From the NCBI GenBank assembly GCA_024278255.1, contig JAJRTP010000653.1, positions 1 through 10,595 of the forward strand: DNA of 10,595 bases, written 5' to 3'. The position numbers and the translations under genes were made by a program. Source of the DNA: Chloroflexota bacterium (GTDB lineage: Bacteria > Chloroflexota > Anaerolineae > Promineifilales > Promineifilaceae). The notes beneath the pieces were generated by a model. That model had not been told where the DNA came from and searched no databases. It worked only from the letters and a program-made list of their open reading frames with translations. Every line of letters starts with the position of its first letter. The stretch's first letter is position 1. Of this stretch, positions 1 through 5,903 are shown in pieces.

Positions 1-2
1 CG

Positions 3-1286
3 TTACCGTTGCATGAACGGTAAGTAAAGATAGCGGCGCAGATCGAATAGGTAAACGGCTCCGGCGGTACGCGCCCCGACTAAAACCAGTCCCCGGTCTA
101 CGGCCGTACTAATCCCAAATTCAGCCCCGTCTGTTACGTCGCTGCCGATCAATACGGCCGTCAGCCCCCACATATTTTCGCCGCCCTCATTTTGCCTGAA
201 GACGTATGCCTTGTCCGCTCCCGGCGCGCCCACAACCAGCATATCCCCCGACAAAGCCAACCCTGTGCTGAAACTATCGTACGCCAAGCCATTTGTAACA
301 GTGATTTTACGGATTTGGCCCCATTGATTAATGCCGTTTTGGTGACGGCCGTATAAATAAACAGCGCCCTGAGAAACCTGTCCGTTCACATCCGCCGCAA
401 AATCTCCCAGCGCCACAACATCACCGCTGATAGCCGCGTGATGGCCAAACGAGATGCTCCCCATTCCGTCTTCAGGAGTCAATTTGATCGTTTCCGTCCA
501 ACGGCCGTCCGGCTGGTGTGTGAAAATGTATTGGTTGATTACGGCCGTATCTCCCGACAAAGCCACCGACTCTGCAAAATAACTGTTGGTCACGCCATCG
601 CTGGCTGTCAAAACAGCCGTTTGTCCCCAATTATCCGGCCCGCCCGCACCTTGTTCAAACAAATAAGCTGCGCCCTGCCGGGGATTCCCGCCCACAGTCT
701 TGCCGGGCGTGCCCACCAGAAGACGGCCGTTGTCCAAAGTCAAAAAACCAAACCAATCGGCCATATCGCCTTGTGCGGCCGTGATTTTTCTGGTAAATGT
801 CCAGTTATCCGGTCCGCTGCCGTTTTGCTCAAAGAGATATACAGCCCCTTGTGCCGCCCGACCATTTATCGTGGCAAATGGCGCGCCCACAGCCAGCACA
901 CCGGCAGAATAGGACGGTAAAACGCCAAAAGAATCCCCGTTCATCCCGTCATAAGCCGTCAGCGTAATGGCCTCGCCCCATTGGGCCGGCCCGCCTGTGT
1001 CCCGGCCAAAAACATGAACGACGCCCGGCGTATTACCTCCCTGCATCTGGCCCGGCGCCCCCACAAAAGCTATGTCGCCGGACAAAACCAGCGTTACGCC
1101 AAAATCATCGCCTGGTATTAACCCTGTAGGAATCAATTTCCCCGTTTCCGTTAGCGTAACGGCCGTTGCATCCGCTGCCGAATATTTTTCCGGCAAAGAA
1201 GACATTCCGGCGACTAATCCTATAATGACTATCAGAAAGAAAAGACCGATACTTACGGCCGTAAAAACCCGCCCCGCTCTCAACAT
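3..1286 (-). CDS. Secreted or membrane-anchored FG-GAP beta-propeller protein
   Basis: A complete 427-residue protein. Residues about 8-27 form one hydrophobic segment after a basic start (MLRAGR), so it is a signal peptide or N-terminal anchor and the rest is extracytoplasmic. After that come seven repeats of the FG-GAP/integrin-alpha type, starting near residues 60, 118, 177, 235, 277, 336 and 387. Typical pieces are 'DDFGVTLVLSGDIAFVGAPG' and 'YDSFSTGLALSGDMLVVGAP'. Between several blades there is a 'GGPDNWG'-like linker. Seven repeats fit a closed seven-bladed propeller. Such domains bind ligands or partner proteins, but the substrate cannot be read from the sequence. The protein ends in 'YLYLPFMQR', a short hydrophobic-proline-basic tail. 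The start is supported by GGAGG (complement of 1295-1299), 8 bases before the ATG. The gene holds 8 of the window's 24 ACGGCCGT palindromes. Family call confident, function unknown. Confidence 0.85.
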   Translation of the reverse strand: MLRAGRVFTAVSIGLFFLIVIIGLVAGMSSLPEKYSAADATAVTLTETGKLIPTGLIPGDDFGVTLVLSGDIAFVGAPGQMQGGNTPGVVHVFGRDTGGPAQWGEAITLTAYDGMNGDSFGVLPSYSAGVLAVGAPFATINGRAAQGAVYLFEQNGSGPDNWTFTRKITAAQGDMADWFGFLTLDNGRLLVGTPGKTVGGNPRQGAAYLFEQGAGGPDNWGQTAVLTASDGVTNSYFAESVALSGDTAVINQYIFTHQPDGRWTETIKLTPEDGMGSISFGHHAAISGDVVALGDFAADVNGQVSQGAVYLYGRHQNGINQWGQIRKITVTNGLAYDSFSTGLALSGDMLVVGAPGADKAYVFRQNEGGENMWGLTAVLIGSDVTDGAEFGISTAVDRGLVLVGARTAGAVYLFDLRRYLYLPFMQR

Positions 1287-1294
1287 TTATTTTA

Positions 1295-1299
1295 CCTCC
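1295..1299 (-). promoter_or_regulatory. Ribosome binding site of the FG-GAP gene
   Basis: CCTCC on the plus strand reads GGAGG on the coding strand, 8 bases before the ATG at 1286. This fixes the start. Confidence 0.75.
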
Positions 1300-1323
1300 C
1301 GTAATCTACGACATAAATTAACC

Positions 1324-1334
1324 GTCTGACAGAC
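1324..1334. repeat. Small palindrome in the divergent intergenic region
   Basis: GTCTG-A-CAGAC is a perfect 11-base palindrome. It lies in the leader or promoter region of the minus-strand FG-GAP gene and upstream of the toxin promoter. It could be an operator, but a single copy of this length is weak evidence. Confidence 0.25.
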
Positions 1335-1364
1335 CAACTCTACAATCTTCAAAGTCAATACATT

Positions 1365-1393
1365 TTGCAAAAATGTATAAAATATTATACAAT
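1365..1393 (+). promoter_or_regulatory. Putative sigma70 promoter with overlapping operator palindromes of the toxin-antitoxin operon
   Basis: TTGCAA (1365-1370) and TACAAT (1388-1393) are separated by 17 bases, matching the sigma70 consensus at 4/6 and 5/6 positions. Two inverted repeats overlap it. TTTTGCAAAA (1363-1372) covers the -35. The arms TGTATAA (1374-1380) and TTATACA (1385-1391), with a 4-base centre, cover the spacer and -10. This is the expected layout if the HigA-type antitoxin represses its own operon. Transcription would start near 1399-1400, immediately before the ATG at 1401, so the message would be leaderless or nearly so. Seen: the motifs and spacing. Inferred: their use. 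Confidence 0.5.
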
Positions 1394-1400
1394 CCCGGAT

Positions 1401-1745
1401 ATGAGCAACGAAAAACCCATAAAGTGGATCGGCTCAAGCCTGAAAGATCTCGCCGCTTTTCCCGATAATGCCAAACGAGCGGCAGGCTATCAATTATACC
1501 GCTTGCAACGGGGACTGGAACCAGAAAACTGGAAACCGCTTAAATCAATAGGCGCAGGCGTAAGAGAAATACGCATCAGTGAAAATAAGGGCATATTCAG
1601 AGTTGTTTACGTGGCAAAATTTGCAGACGCTATTTATGTTCTCCATTCATTTCAGAAAAAGACGCAAAAAACAGCCAGAAAAGATATTGATCTGGCAAGG
1701 GCCAGATACGCCAAAGTAATCGAGGCGCAGTCGAGGAAAAAATAA
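1401..1745 (+). CDS. higB: RelE/ParE-superfamily toxin (HigB/Gp49-like)
   Basis: A 114-residue protein of the phage Gp49-like branch of the RelE/ParE toxins. Members are usually mRNA interferases that cut messages at the ribosome and are held inactive by the partner antitoxin. The visible family pattern is 'PLKSIGAGVREIRI', then 'FRVVYVAKFADAIYVLHSF', then the basic stretch 'QKKTQKTARKDIDLA' near the C-terminus. The frame can be opened upstream to a TTG at 1365, but that codon lies inside the predicted -35, so I chose the ATG at 1401. No Shine-Dalgarno sequence precedes this ATG, which fits a leaderless message. The toxin comes before the antitoxin, as in higBA loci, and one base separates its stop from the next ATG. 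The exact subfamily and RNA target are not determinable here. Confidence 0.85.
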   Translation: MSNEKPIKWIGSSLKDLAAFPDNAKRAAGYQLYRLQRGLEPENWKPLKSIGAGVREIRISENKGIFRVVYVAKFADAIYVLHSFQKKTQKTARKDIDLARARYAKVIEAQSRKK

Positions 1746-1746
1746 C

Positions 1747-2046
1747 ATGGAAAAAGTTGATACAACCATAACCCATATCACTCCTTCCGATGGCAACGTT
1801 TTTGCCGATTTGGGTTTTGCTCCTGAAGAAGCGGCCAAGTTGAAAATCAAGGCGCAGCTTATGATACAGCTTGGCGAATGGATAAAAGAGGAAAACCTGA
1901 AACAGGATGACGCCGCCCGCTTATTGCAAGTCAGCCGCCCTCGGGTTTCAGATGTGGTCAGAGGGAAAACCAACAAATTCACAATTGATGCGTTGGTAGA
2001 CATGCTGGAAAGGGCCGGCAAGCACGTTACAGTTCAGGTTGCTTGA
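1747..2046 (+). CDS. higA: XRE-family HTH antitoxin (HigA-like)
   Basis: A 99-residue protein with a lambda-repressor-type helix-turn-helix at residues about 51-73 ('LKQDDAARLLQVSRPRVSDV'), preceded by 'LKIKAQLMIQLGEWIKEEN'. This matches the short XRE antitoxins paired with Gp49-like RelE toxins. It should neutralise the upstream toxin by direct binding and repress the shared promoter by binding its palindromes. The ATG follows the toxin stop by one base. GAGG at 1733-1736, inside the end of the toxin gene, is the likely ribosome binding site, so translation is probably coupled. Neither gene of the pair holds an ACGGCCGT palindrome, which fits acquisition from elsewhere but is only a weak hint in 0.65 kb. 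Confidence 0.85.
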   Translation: MEKVDTTITHITPSDGNVFADLGFAPEEAAKLKIKAQLMIQLGEWIKEENLKQDDAARLLQVSRPRVSDVVRGKTNKFTIDALVDMLERAGKHVTVQVA

Positions 2047-2084
2047 GTCAAATCTCCGGCAATATTTGCTTCCGCATTTGATAA

Positions 2085-2468
2085 CTATCCATCTCCCCGC
2101 AAAATATCATCCAGTTCCACCAGATGCAGCCCTTCCCACAAATATGAGTTTAGATCCATACGGCCGTTTTCATCCACTGCCACCCCCTCTTCCCGTAATA
2201 TATGGGCCTGGTCTACGGCCGTATGCTCCCGGTTGACAATACTGATGCGCCCCTGACTGTTCACCACCCGCTGCCAGGGAACCGTCGCCGAGGTGTACGC
2301 CGCGCCGCTCTCCGCATCCTTCAAAGCGCTCAGAGCGTACCCGACTGCCCGCACTGCGTGAGGCCGGCCGAGCATTTGGGCGATACGGCCGTAACTCGTC
2401 ACCTTTCCCACTGGAATCCGCTGCGTCACCTGATATACTTGCACGTAAAAATTAGATGATGTACTCAT
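2085..2468 (-). CDS. Alkyltransferase-like (ATL) protein, MGMT family without catalytic Cys
   Basis: A 127-residue protein of the O6-alkylguanine-DNA alkyltransferase C-terminal fold. 'IPVGKVTSYGRIAQMLG' (residues 18-34) carries the conserved Tyr (Y26), and 'HAVRAVGYAL' (37-46) carries the arginine finger (R40) that flips the damaged base. Where active alkyltransferases have PCHR, this protein has 'PWQRVV' (64-69), so Trp65 replaces the alkyl-accepting Cys; the codon is TGG. That is the hallmark of ATL proteins (E. coli YbaZ, yeast Atl1). They bind O6-alkylguanine without repairing it and hand it to nucleotide excision repair. I start at the ATG at 2468; a GTG at 2504 would add 12 residues unlike the family. 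Neither start has a clear Shine-Dalgarno. It converges with the toxin-antitoxin operon and diverges from the response regulator. Confidence 0.88.
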   Translation of the reverse strand: MSTSSNFYVQVYQVTQRIPVGKVTSYGRIAQMLGRPHAVRAVGYALSALKDAESGAAYTSATVPWQRVVNSQGRISIVNREHTAVDQAHILREEGVAVDENGRMDLNSYLWEGLHLVELDDILRGDG

Positions 2469-2557
2469 AGATGGATCATATCCGGCTTGATAGCCGTTGA
2501 CCACTTTAATTTGACTAAAATCTTAACAACATGTTCACGTAAACTTGCCCGAAATAG

Positions 2558-2566
2558 TGATATAAA
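2558..2566 (+). promoter_or_regulatory. Possible extended -10 promoter for the response regulator
   Basis: TGATATAAA matches the extended -10 form TGnTATAAT closely. No good -35 lies 16-18 bases upstream. It would give a leader of about 70 bases before the ATG at 2643. The rest of the divergent gap (2469-2642) shows nothing else I can support. Confidence 0.35.
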
Positions 2567-2631
2567 CCACAAAGGATGCAGAAGATGGAACCATTTTATA
2601 ACCGGCAACGTTATATGTGGAGAAAAGCATG

Positions 2632-2636
2632 AGGAG
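2632..2636 (+). promoter_or_regulatory. Ribosome binding site that decides the response regulator start
   Basis: AGGAG lies 6 bases before the ATG at 2643. The frame is open back to 2487, but this site and the match of the protein start to the receiver family show the upstream part is not translated. Confidence 0.8.
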
Positions 2637-2642
2637 CTTTAC

Positions 2643-3032
2643 ATGAATTGGACTGTTTTAGTTGTAGATGATGAGCCGTTGACGCAAGATTTATTGCGTC
2701 TCATGTTAGAGCCGGCCGGATTTCGGGTATCCGGCGCCGAGGATGGGCTGGAAGCCTTACAGATGGTCGAAGAAGAGCGACCGGACGTCATGATCCTCGA
2801 CGTGATGATGCCCAGAATGGATGGCATTGCCGTATGCAAAACCTTGCGCAGCAACGCCAATACAGCCGATCTGCCTATTGTTATGTTAAGTGGAAAAACC
2901 CACCTGGGTGCTGTCGAAGAAGGCTTGCAGGCCGGGGCCAATCGTTACCTGCCCAAACCCATGTCTCGCATGGATTTGATCCAAAATCTACGAGAGGTAT
3001 TGGCGGAAAAAGCCCAGGCCACCCCCATTTAG
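2643..3032 (+). CDS. Stand-alone response regulator receiver protein
   Basis: A 129-residue CheY-like protein made of one receiver domain with no output domain. All key residues are present: the acidic pair D9-D10 ('VLVVDDEP'), phospho-acceptor D53 ('ILDVMMPRMDG'), S83 in 'IVMLSG', and K105 in 'YLPKPM'. It should accept phosphate from a histidine kinase and act through protein contacts, as CheY-, Spo0F- or DivK-type proteins do. No kinase is adjacent. The TPR-kinase about 5.3 kb downstream is a possible but unsupported partner. It is followed by a double palindrome and an intrinsic terminator, so it appears to be a single-gene transcript. It contains no ACGGCCGT palindrome. Confidence 0.9.
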   Translation: MNWTVLVVDDEPLTQDLLRLMLEPAGFRVSGAEDGLEALQMVEEERPDVMILDVMMPRMDGIAVCKTLRSNANTADLPIVMLSGKTHLGAVEEGLQAGANRYLPKPMSRMDLIQNLREVLAEKAQATPI

Positions 3033-3045
3033 CGACAACTGTTTT

Positions 3046-3078
3046 AGAAGTTCAACTTCTCAGAGAAGTTGAACTTCT
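3046..3078. repeat. Double palindrome (two 15-base palindromic units, also a 15-bp perfect hairpin)
   Basis: AGAAGTTCAACTTCT (3046-3060), then CAG, then AGAAGTTGAACTTCT (3064-3078). Each half is itself a palindrome with 7-base arms AGAAGTT/AACTTCT around one central base. The two halves are also exact reverse complements, so the RNA can form a 15-bp stem with a 3-base loop. No T-run follows, so this is not a classical terminator. It may protect the 3' end of the response regulator message, be a tandem operator, or be a small dispersed repeat. Confidence 0.7.
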
Positions 3079-3102
3079 TGGCTGAATTAGGAGAATTCAA
3101 AG

Positions 3103-3129
3103 GAGCGCAGCATTGCCTGCGCTCTTTTT
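3103..3129 (+). terminator. Rho-independent terminator after the response regulator
   Basis: GAGCGCAG (3103-3110), a 6-base loop, CTGCGCTC (3117-3124), then TTTTT: an 8-bp GC-rich stem with a U-run. It ends the response regulator transcript before the muramidase promoter. Confidence 0.88.
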
Positions 3130-3162
3130 GTTTCCCCATCTCATCCACAGCCTTGCTCTTTA

Positions 3163-3171
3163 TGCTATACT
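3163..3171 (+). promoter_or_regulatory. Extended -10 promoter of the GH25 gene
   Basis: TGCTATACT is a near-perfect extended -10 (TGn plus TATACT, 5/6 to TATAAT). The predicted start near 3178 gives a leader of about 20 bases. There is no convincing -35, which extended -10 promoters can do without. Confidence 0.55.
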
Positions 3172-3197
3172 AAAAATATACCCACAAGGAGGCTCTA

Positions 3198-4088
3198 ATG
3201 TCTGCAAAAATTTTAGGTATTGATGTCAGCCGCTGGCAGGGCAAGATTGATTGGGCTACAGTAGCCCGCGCCGGTTACACATTCGCTGTTTTACGGGCCA
3301 CGTCGGGGAATTATTACACAGACCCCACCTTCTACATCAACTGGCGGGATGCCAGCGAGGCCGGTTTAGCCCTCTCCGCCTACCACGTTGTTGTGCCCGG
3401 TATTCCCGCCCGGTCCCAAATTGATCGCTTTCTTTCAGTACTGGACGGCCGTCAAGCAGCCTTCCCTTTAGTCCTGGACGTGGAGATGGACAAAACACGG
3501 GACAAAAAGCCGGTCACCGCCGCACAACTCACCCCGTTGGTCGTTGAATGTGCCCAACTGGTCGCCGCTCTGGACGGCCGTAACCCCATCATCTACACTG
3601 GCGTCTGGTTCTGGGACAGCAACATCCAGCGCCGCGACGACTGGGCACAGTACGACTTATGGGTCGCCTCCTACGGCGGCAGCCAACCCGCCCTGCCCGC
3701 CGACTGGCAGGAATGGCGCTTCTGGCAAACCACCAACGAAGGCAAAGTCCCCGGCGTCGCCTCCAAATTCACAGACCTGGATGAGTTCAATGGCACTGAT
3801 GAAGAGTTTGCCCAATACCTCAGCCAACCAGCCCAAAAACCGGCGGCAAAAACTAAACCCAAGCCAAAACCAAAATCATCCTCGCCCCGCTTGACTGGTC
3901 GCGTCGTAGCCGCCCAACTCAACGTCCGCGCCGGGCCAGGACTTAATTACGACATCGTAGATACCCTGAAGCCGGGTGACAAAGTAGAAGTTTTTGACGT
4001 CAACGGCAAAGACGCCTGGATAAAAATTGGGCCTGACCGGTGGACGGCCGTCACCATCAACGGCAACCTGTTCCTGGAAATCGAATAA
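3198..4088 (+). CDS. GH25 muramidase (lysozyme) with C-terminal SH3b domain
   Basis: A 296-residue protein. Residues 1 to about 205 are a glycoside hydrolase family 25 domain, which cleaves the MurNAc-GlcNAc bond of peptidoglycan. The start 'ILGIDVSRWQGKIDW' carries the family Asp (D9), and 'FPLVLDVEMD' carries the D94-x-E96 catalytic pair. The end, 'WRFWQTTNEGKVPGV', is the usual last strand. A Lys/Pro-rich linker (about 211-231) joins it to a bacterial SH3 domain (about 232-296, 'LNVRAGPGLNYDIVDTLKPG'), a common cell-wall-binding module. AGGAGG at 3187-3192 sits 5 bases before the ATG. There is no signal peptide or membrane segment, as in phage endolysins, yet no phage genes are near. It could leave the cell through another route or on lysis. 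It has its own promoter and terminator. Enzyme family confident, physiological role open. Confidence 0.9.
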   Translation: MSAKILGIDVSRWQGKIDWATVARAGYTFAVLRATSGNYYTDPTFYINWRDASEAGLALSAYHVVVPGIPARSQIDRFLSVLDGRQAAFPLVLDVEMDKTRDKKPVTAAQLTPLVVECAQLVAALDGRNPIIYTGVWFWDSNIQRRDDWAQYDLWVASYGGSQPALPADWQEWRFWQTTNEGKVPGVASKFTDLDEFNGTDEEFAQYLSQPAQKPAAKTKPKPKPKSSSPRLTGRVVAAQLNVRAGPGLNYDIVDTLKPGDKVEVFDVNGKDAWIKIGPDRWTAVTINGNLFLEIE

Positions 4089-4093
4089 CCAGC

Positions 4094-4125
4094 AAAAAAG
4101 CCACCCCATCAGAGGTGGCTTTTTT
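4094..4125. terminator. Bidirectional intrinsic terminator between the GH25 gene and tRNA-Gln
   Basis: AAAAAAGCCACC (4094-4105), an 8-base loop, GGTGGCTTTTTT (4114-4125): a 12-bp perfect inverted repeat with an A-run on one side and a T-run on the other. It can stop the plus-strand muramidase transcript and the minus-strand gltX/tRNA transcript. Confidence 0.9.
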
Positions 4126-4129
4126 CTTA

Positions 4130-4200
4130 CTGCGGGACCAGGATTCGAACCTGGACTAGACGGTTCAGAGCCGCCGGTTCTGCCATTAAACTATCCCGCA
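4130..4200 (-). tRNA. tRNA-Gln (anticodon CUG)
   Basis: The minus strand folds into a full cloverleaf. The acceptor TGCGGGA pairs with TCCCGCA, the D stem is GTTT/GAAC, and the anticodon stem is GGCGG/CCGTC. The anticodon loop CTCTGAA gives anticodon CTG, reading CAG codons. The T arm is CCAGG-TTCGAAT-CCTGG. The weak first pair U1-A72 and discriminator G73 are both identity features of tRNA-Gln. The 3' CCA is not encoded. It lies 72 bases downstream of gltX on the same strand and directly upstream of a terminator. Confidence 0.95.
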
Positions 4201-4207
4201 CTACAAA

Positions 4208-4233
4208 CCGCTTGCGGTACACATCTCAAGCGG
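4208..4233. repeat. Stem-loop between gltX and tRNA-Gln
   Basis: CCGCTTG (4208-4214) and CAAGCGG (4227-4233) form a 7-bp inverted repeat with a 12-base loop. On the minus strand it is followed by TTTG and then the tRNA 5' end 7 bases on. It could be a processing site separating the mRNA from the tRNA, or a weak gltX terminator. Confidence 0.4.
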
Positions 4234-4272
4234 CGAAATTCTACCAAAATAGTCCATTCAGGACAACATCAT

Positions 4273-5745
4273 TTAATCTTGCCCAAACTGGGCCAGCGCC
4301 GCGTCAATCCGTTCCAGAGAGGGCAGCCGCCCCAAAGCCACAATACATTCAAACACCGGCGGTGACACCTTCTGCCCCGTAATCACCAGCCGCAGTTTGC
4401 CCAGAAACGGCCCCGCCTTATCTGTAGACGTATTGCGCACGCCAATCAACATCAACCCCTCGCCAATCGTATCCACGTCAAACGAATCCACAGTTGCCAA
4501 AAAATTCCGCGCCTCCCGGAAGGCATTTTGGGCCGCCGGCAGCGGCAATTTTTTATCCCACAATTTCTCCAGCGGTGGAACCGGCGTCTCTTCATACAAA
4601 AAGCGGACAAATGGCAGCGCGTCCGTAAACTTCTTCAGCCGGACGGATAGCGCCGGCATCAAAATCTCCAACTGCCCCACATCCACCTTATACCCTTCCT
4701 TCTCTAAAAACGGGGCGACGGCTTCCGCCAGAGCGCGCGGTTCCATCTCCTGAATGTACAGGCTGTTCAGCCAATCCAGCTTACTGTACGGCAGCTTGGT
4801 TGGGGATGAACTGACATCCGCCAGATCAAACCGCTCAATCGCCTCTTCCATACTGAACTTTTCCTGATCGTCACCAAACGTCCAGCCCACATTCGCCAAA
4901 AAGTTCAGCACCGCTTCCGGCAAATACCCCGCTTCCATAAACTCATCCGCCCGCACCAACACCTTTTCCCCGCTGTCCGTAAACGCCTGATGCCGCTTGC
5001 TCAGTTTACCCTTGCCGCTGGGATTCAGGATAACCGGCAGATGAACAAAAACAGGCGCCTCCCAGCCAAACGCCTGATACAAGTTGACGTGAATCGGCGC
5101 TGTATTGAGCCATTCCACACCCCGCGTAATGTGGGAAATCTCCATCAAATGATCATCCACGACGACTGCCAGATGGTAGGTTGGCAGGCCGTTGGATTTA
5201 AGCAGCACATAATCAGTAAACTGGTCATTATTGAAGGTCACGTCGCCGCGCAATAAATCAGGCACAACCGTTTCCCCTTCTAAGGGCATCTTGAAACGGA
5301 TGACGTAGGGCTTGCCCTGCGCTTCCAGTTCCGCCACCTTATCCGCCGGAAAATCCCGGTAACGACGATCATAGCCAAAGGGAACGCCCTCTTCCCGCAT
5401 TTGGGCCAGTTCTTCCGGGGTGGCAAAGCATTTGTATGCGTGTCCATTTTCCACCAGCCAGTTGGCCCATTTTTGGTACAGTTCCTGCCGTTCTGTCTGG
5501 ATGTAGGGGCCGTAAGGGCCGCCCACGTCGGGGCCTTCGTCCCAGTCCAGGCCAAACCAGCGCAGGGTTTCCAGCAGATTTTCCTGCGCGCCGGGGACGG
5601 TGCGTTTGGTGTCTGTATCTTCAATACGCAGAATAAATTGGCCACCGTAATGCCGGGCATGCAGCCAGGCAAACAAAGCGGCCCACACGCTGCCAATGTG
5701 CATGTATCCTGTGGGGCTGGGAGCAAATCGGGTTCGTACTGTCAT
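4273..5745 (-). CDS. gltX: Glutamyl-tRNA synthetase
   Basis: A 490-residue class I aminoacyl-tRNA synthetase, the usual bacterial GluRS length (about 470-500). It charges tRNA-Glu with glutamate in the cytoplasm. The start 'RFAPSPTGYMHIGSVWAALF' holds the HIGH motif, here HIGS. 'FILRIEDTDTKR' is the Glu-binding strand, and 'KGKLSKRHQA' is the KMSKS loop. The C-terminal third ends in 'TGQKVSPPVFECIVALGR', the normal anticodon-binding end. AAGGCGG (complement of 5756-5762) lies 10 bases before the ATG. tRNA-Gln follows on the same strand. Whether this enzyme also mischarges tRNA-Gln (non-discriminating GluRS) cannot be decided without aligning the anticodon-recognising Arg position. It holds none of the ACGGCCGT palindromes. 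A MITE-like element lies directly upstream of its ribosome binding site. Confidence 0.97.
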   Translation of the reverse strand: MTVRTRFAPSPTGYMHIGSVWAALFAWLHARHYGGQFILRIEDTDTKRTVPGAQENLLETLRWFGLDWDEGPDVGGPYGPYIQTERQELYQKWANWLVENGHAYKCFATPEELAQMREEGVPFGYDRRYRDFPADKVAELEAQGKPYVIRFKMPLEGETVVPDLLRGDVTFNNDQFTDYVLLKSNGLPTYHLAVVVDDHLMEISHITRGVEWLNTAPIHVNLYQAFGWEAPVFVHLPVILNPSGKGKLSKRHQAFTDSGEKVLVRADEFMEAGYLPEAVLNFLANVGWTFGDDQEKFSMEEAIERFDLADVSSSPTKLPYSKLDWLNSLYIQEMEPRALAEAVAPFLEKEGYKVDVGQLEILMPALSVRLKKFTDALPFVRFLYEETPVPPLEKLWDKKLPLPAAQNAFREARNFLATVDSFDVDTIGEGLMLIGVRNTSTDKAGPFLGKLRLVITGQKVSPPVFECIVALGRLPSLERIDAALAQFGQD

Positions 5746-5755
5746 AAGTAATTTT

Positions 5756-5762
5756 CCGCCTT
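5756..5762 (-). promoter_or_regulatory. Ribosome binding site of gltX
   Basis: CCGCCTT on the plus strand reads AAGGCGG on the coding strand, 10 bases before the ATG. It abuts the left copy of the direct repeat flanking the inserted element. Confidence 0.6.
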
Positions 5763-5903
5763 CTCATTCATGGCTTTACTGAAAAAAGATTGATTTCACC
5801 GCAGAGGTGCAGAGAACACAGAGATTTTTCTCTGGGAGACTCTAAATTCTTTGCGCTCTCTGCGCCTCTCTGCGGTTAGTTTTTTTCAGTAGACTCATTC
5901 ATG
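5763..5903. mobile_element. MITE-like inverted-repeat element with flanking 10-bp direct repeats
   Basis: CTCATTCATG occurs at 5763-5772 and again at 5894-5903. It flanks a 121-base segment with terminal inverted repeats TACTGAAAAAA (5777-5787) and TTTTTTCAGTA (5881-5891). Inside are further complementary arms, ACCGCAGAG (5798-5806) with CTCTGCGGT (5868-5876), the purine-rich GCAGAG-type stretches next to them, and a small hairpin CAGAGA/TCTCTG (5819-5834). No ORF or transposase is present. The direct repeats look like a target-site duplication, so this is probably a non-autonomous element moved by a transposase elsewhere. It sits in the gap between divergent gltX and the deaminase gene, 27 bases from the gltX start, so the gltX promoter must lie inside or beyond it. 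Arms of the CCGCAGAGxxGCAGAG kind are common intergenic repeats in many environmental bacterial genomes (recalled, not checked). Confidence 0.7.

Noticed and set aside
438..920. A 160-codon open frame on the plus strand
   Set aside because: It lies antisense within the FG-GAP gene, whose seven regular repeats show the true frame. The alternative product has no recognisable domain.
3544..3894. A 116-codon frame inside the muramidase gene
   Set aside because: It is a Pro/Ser/Thr-rich shifted frame of the GH25 gene, which itself has the catalytic residues and a strong ribosome binding site.
5280..5726. A 148-codon minus-strand frame
   Set aside because: It overlaps gltX in another frame, and gltX has all its synthetase motifs there.
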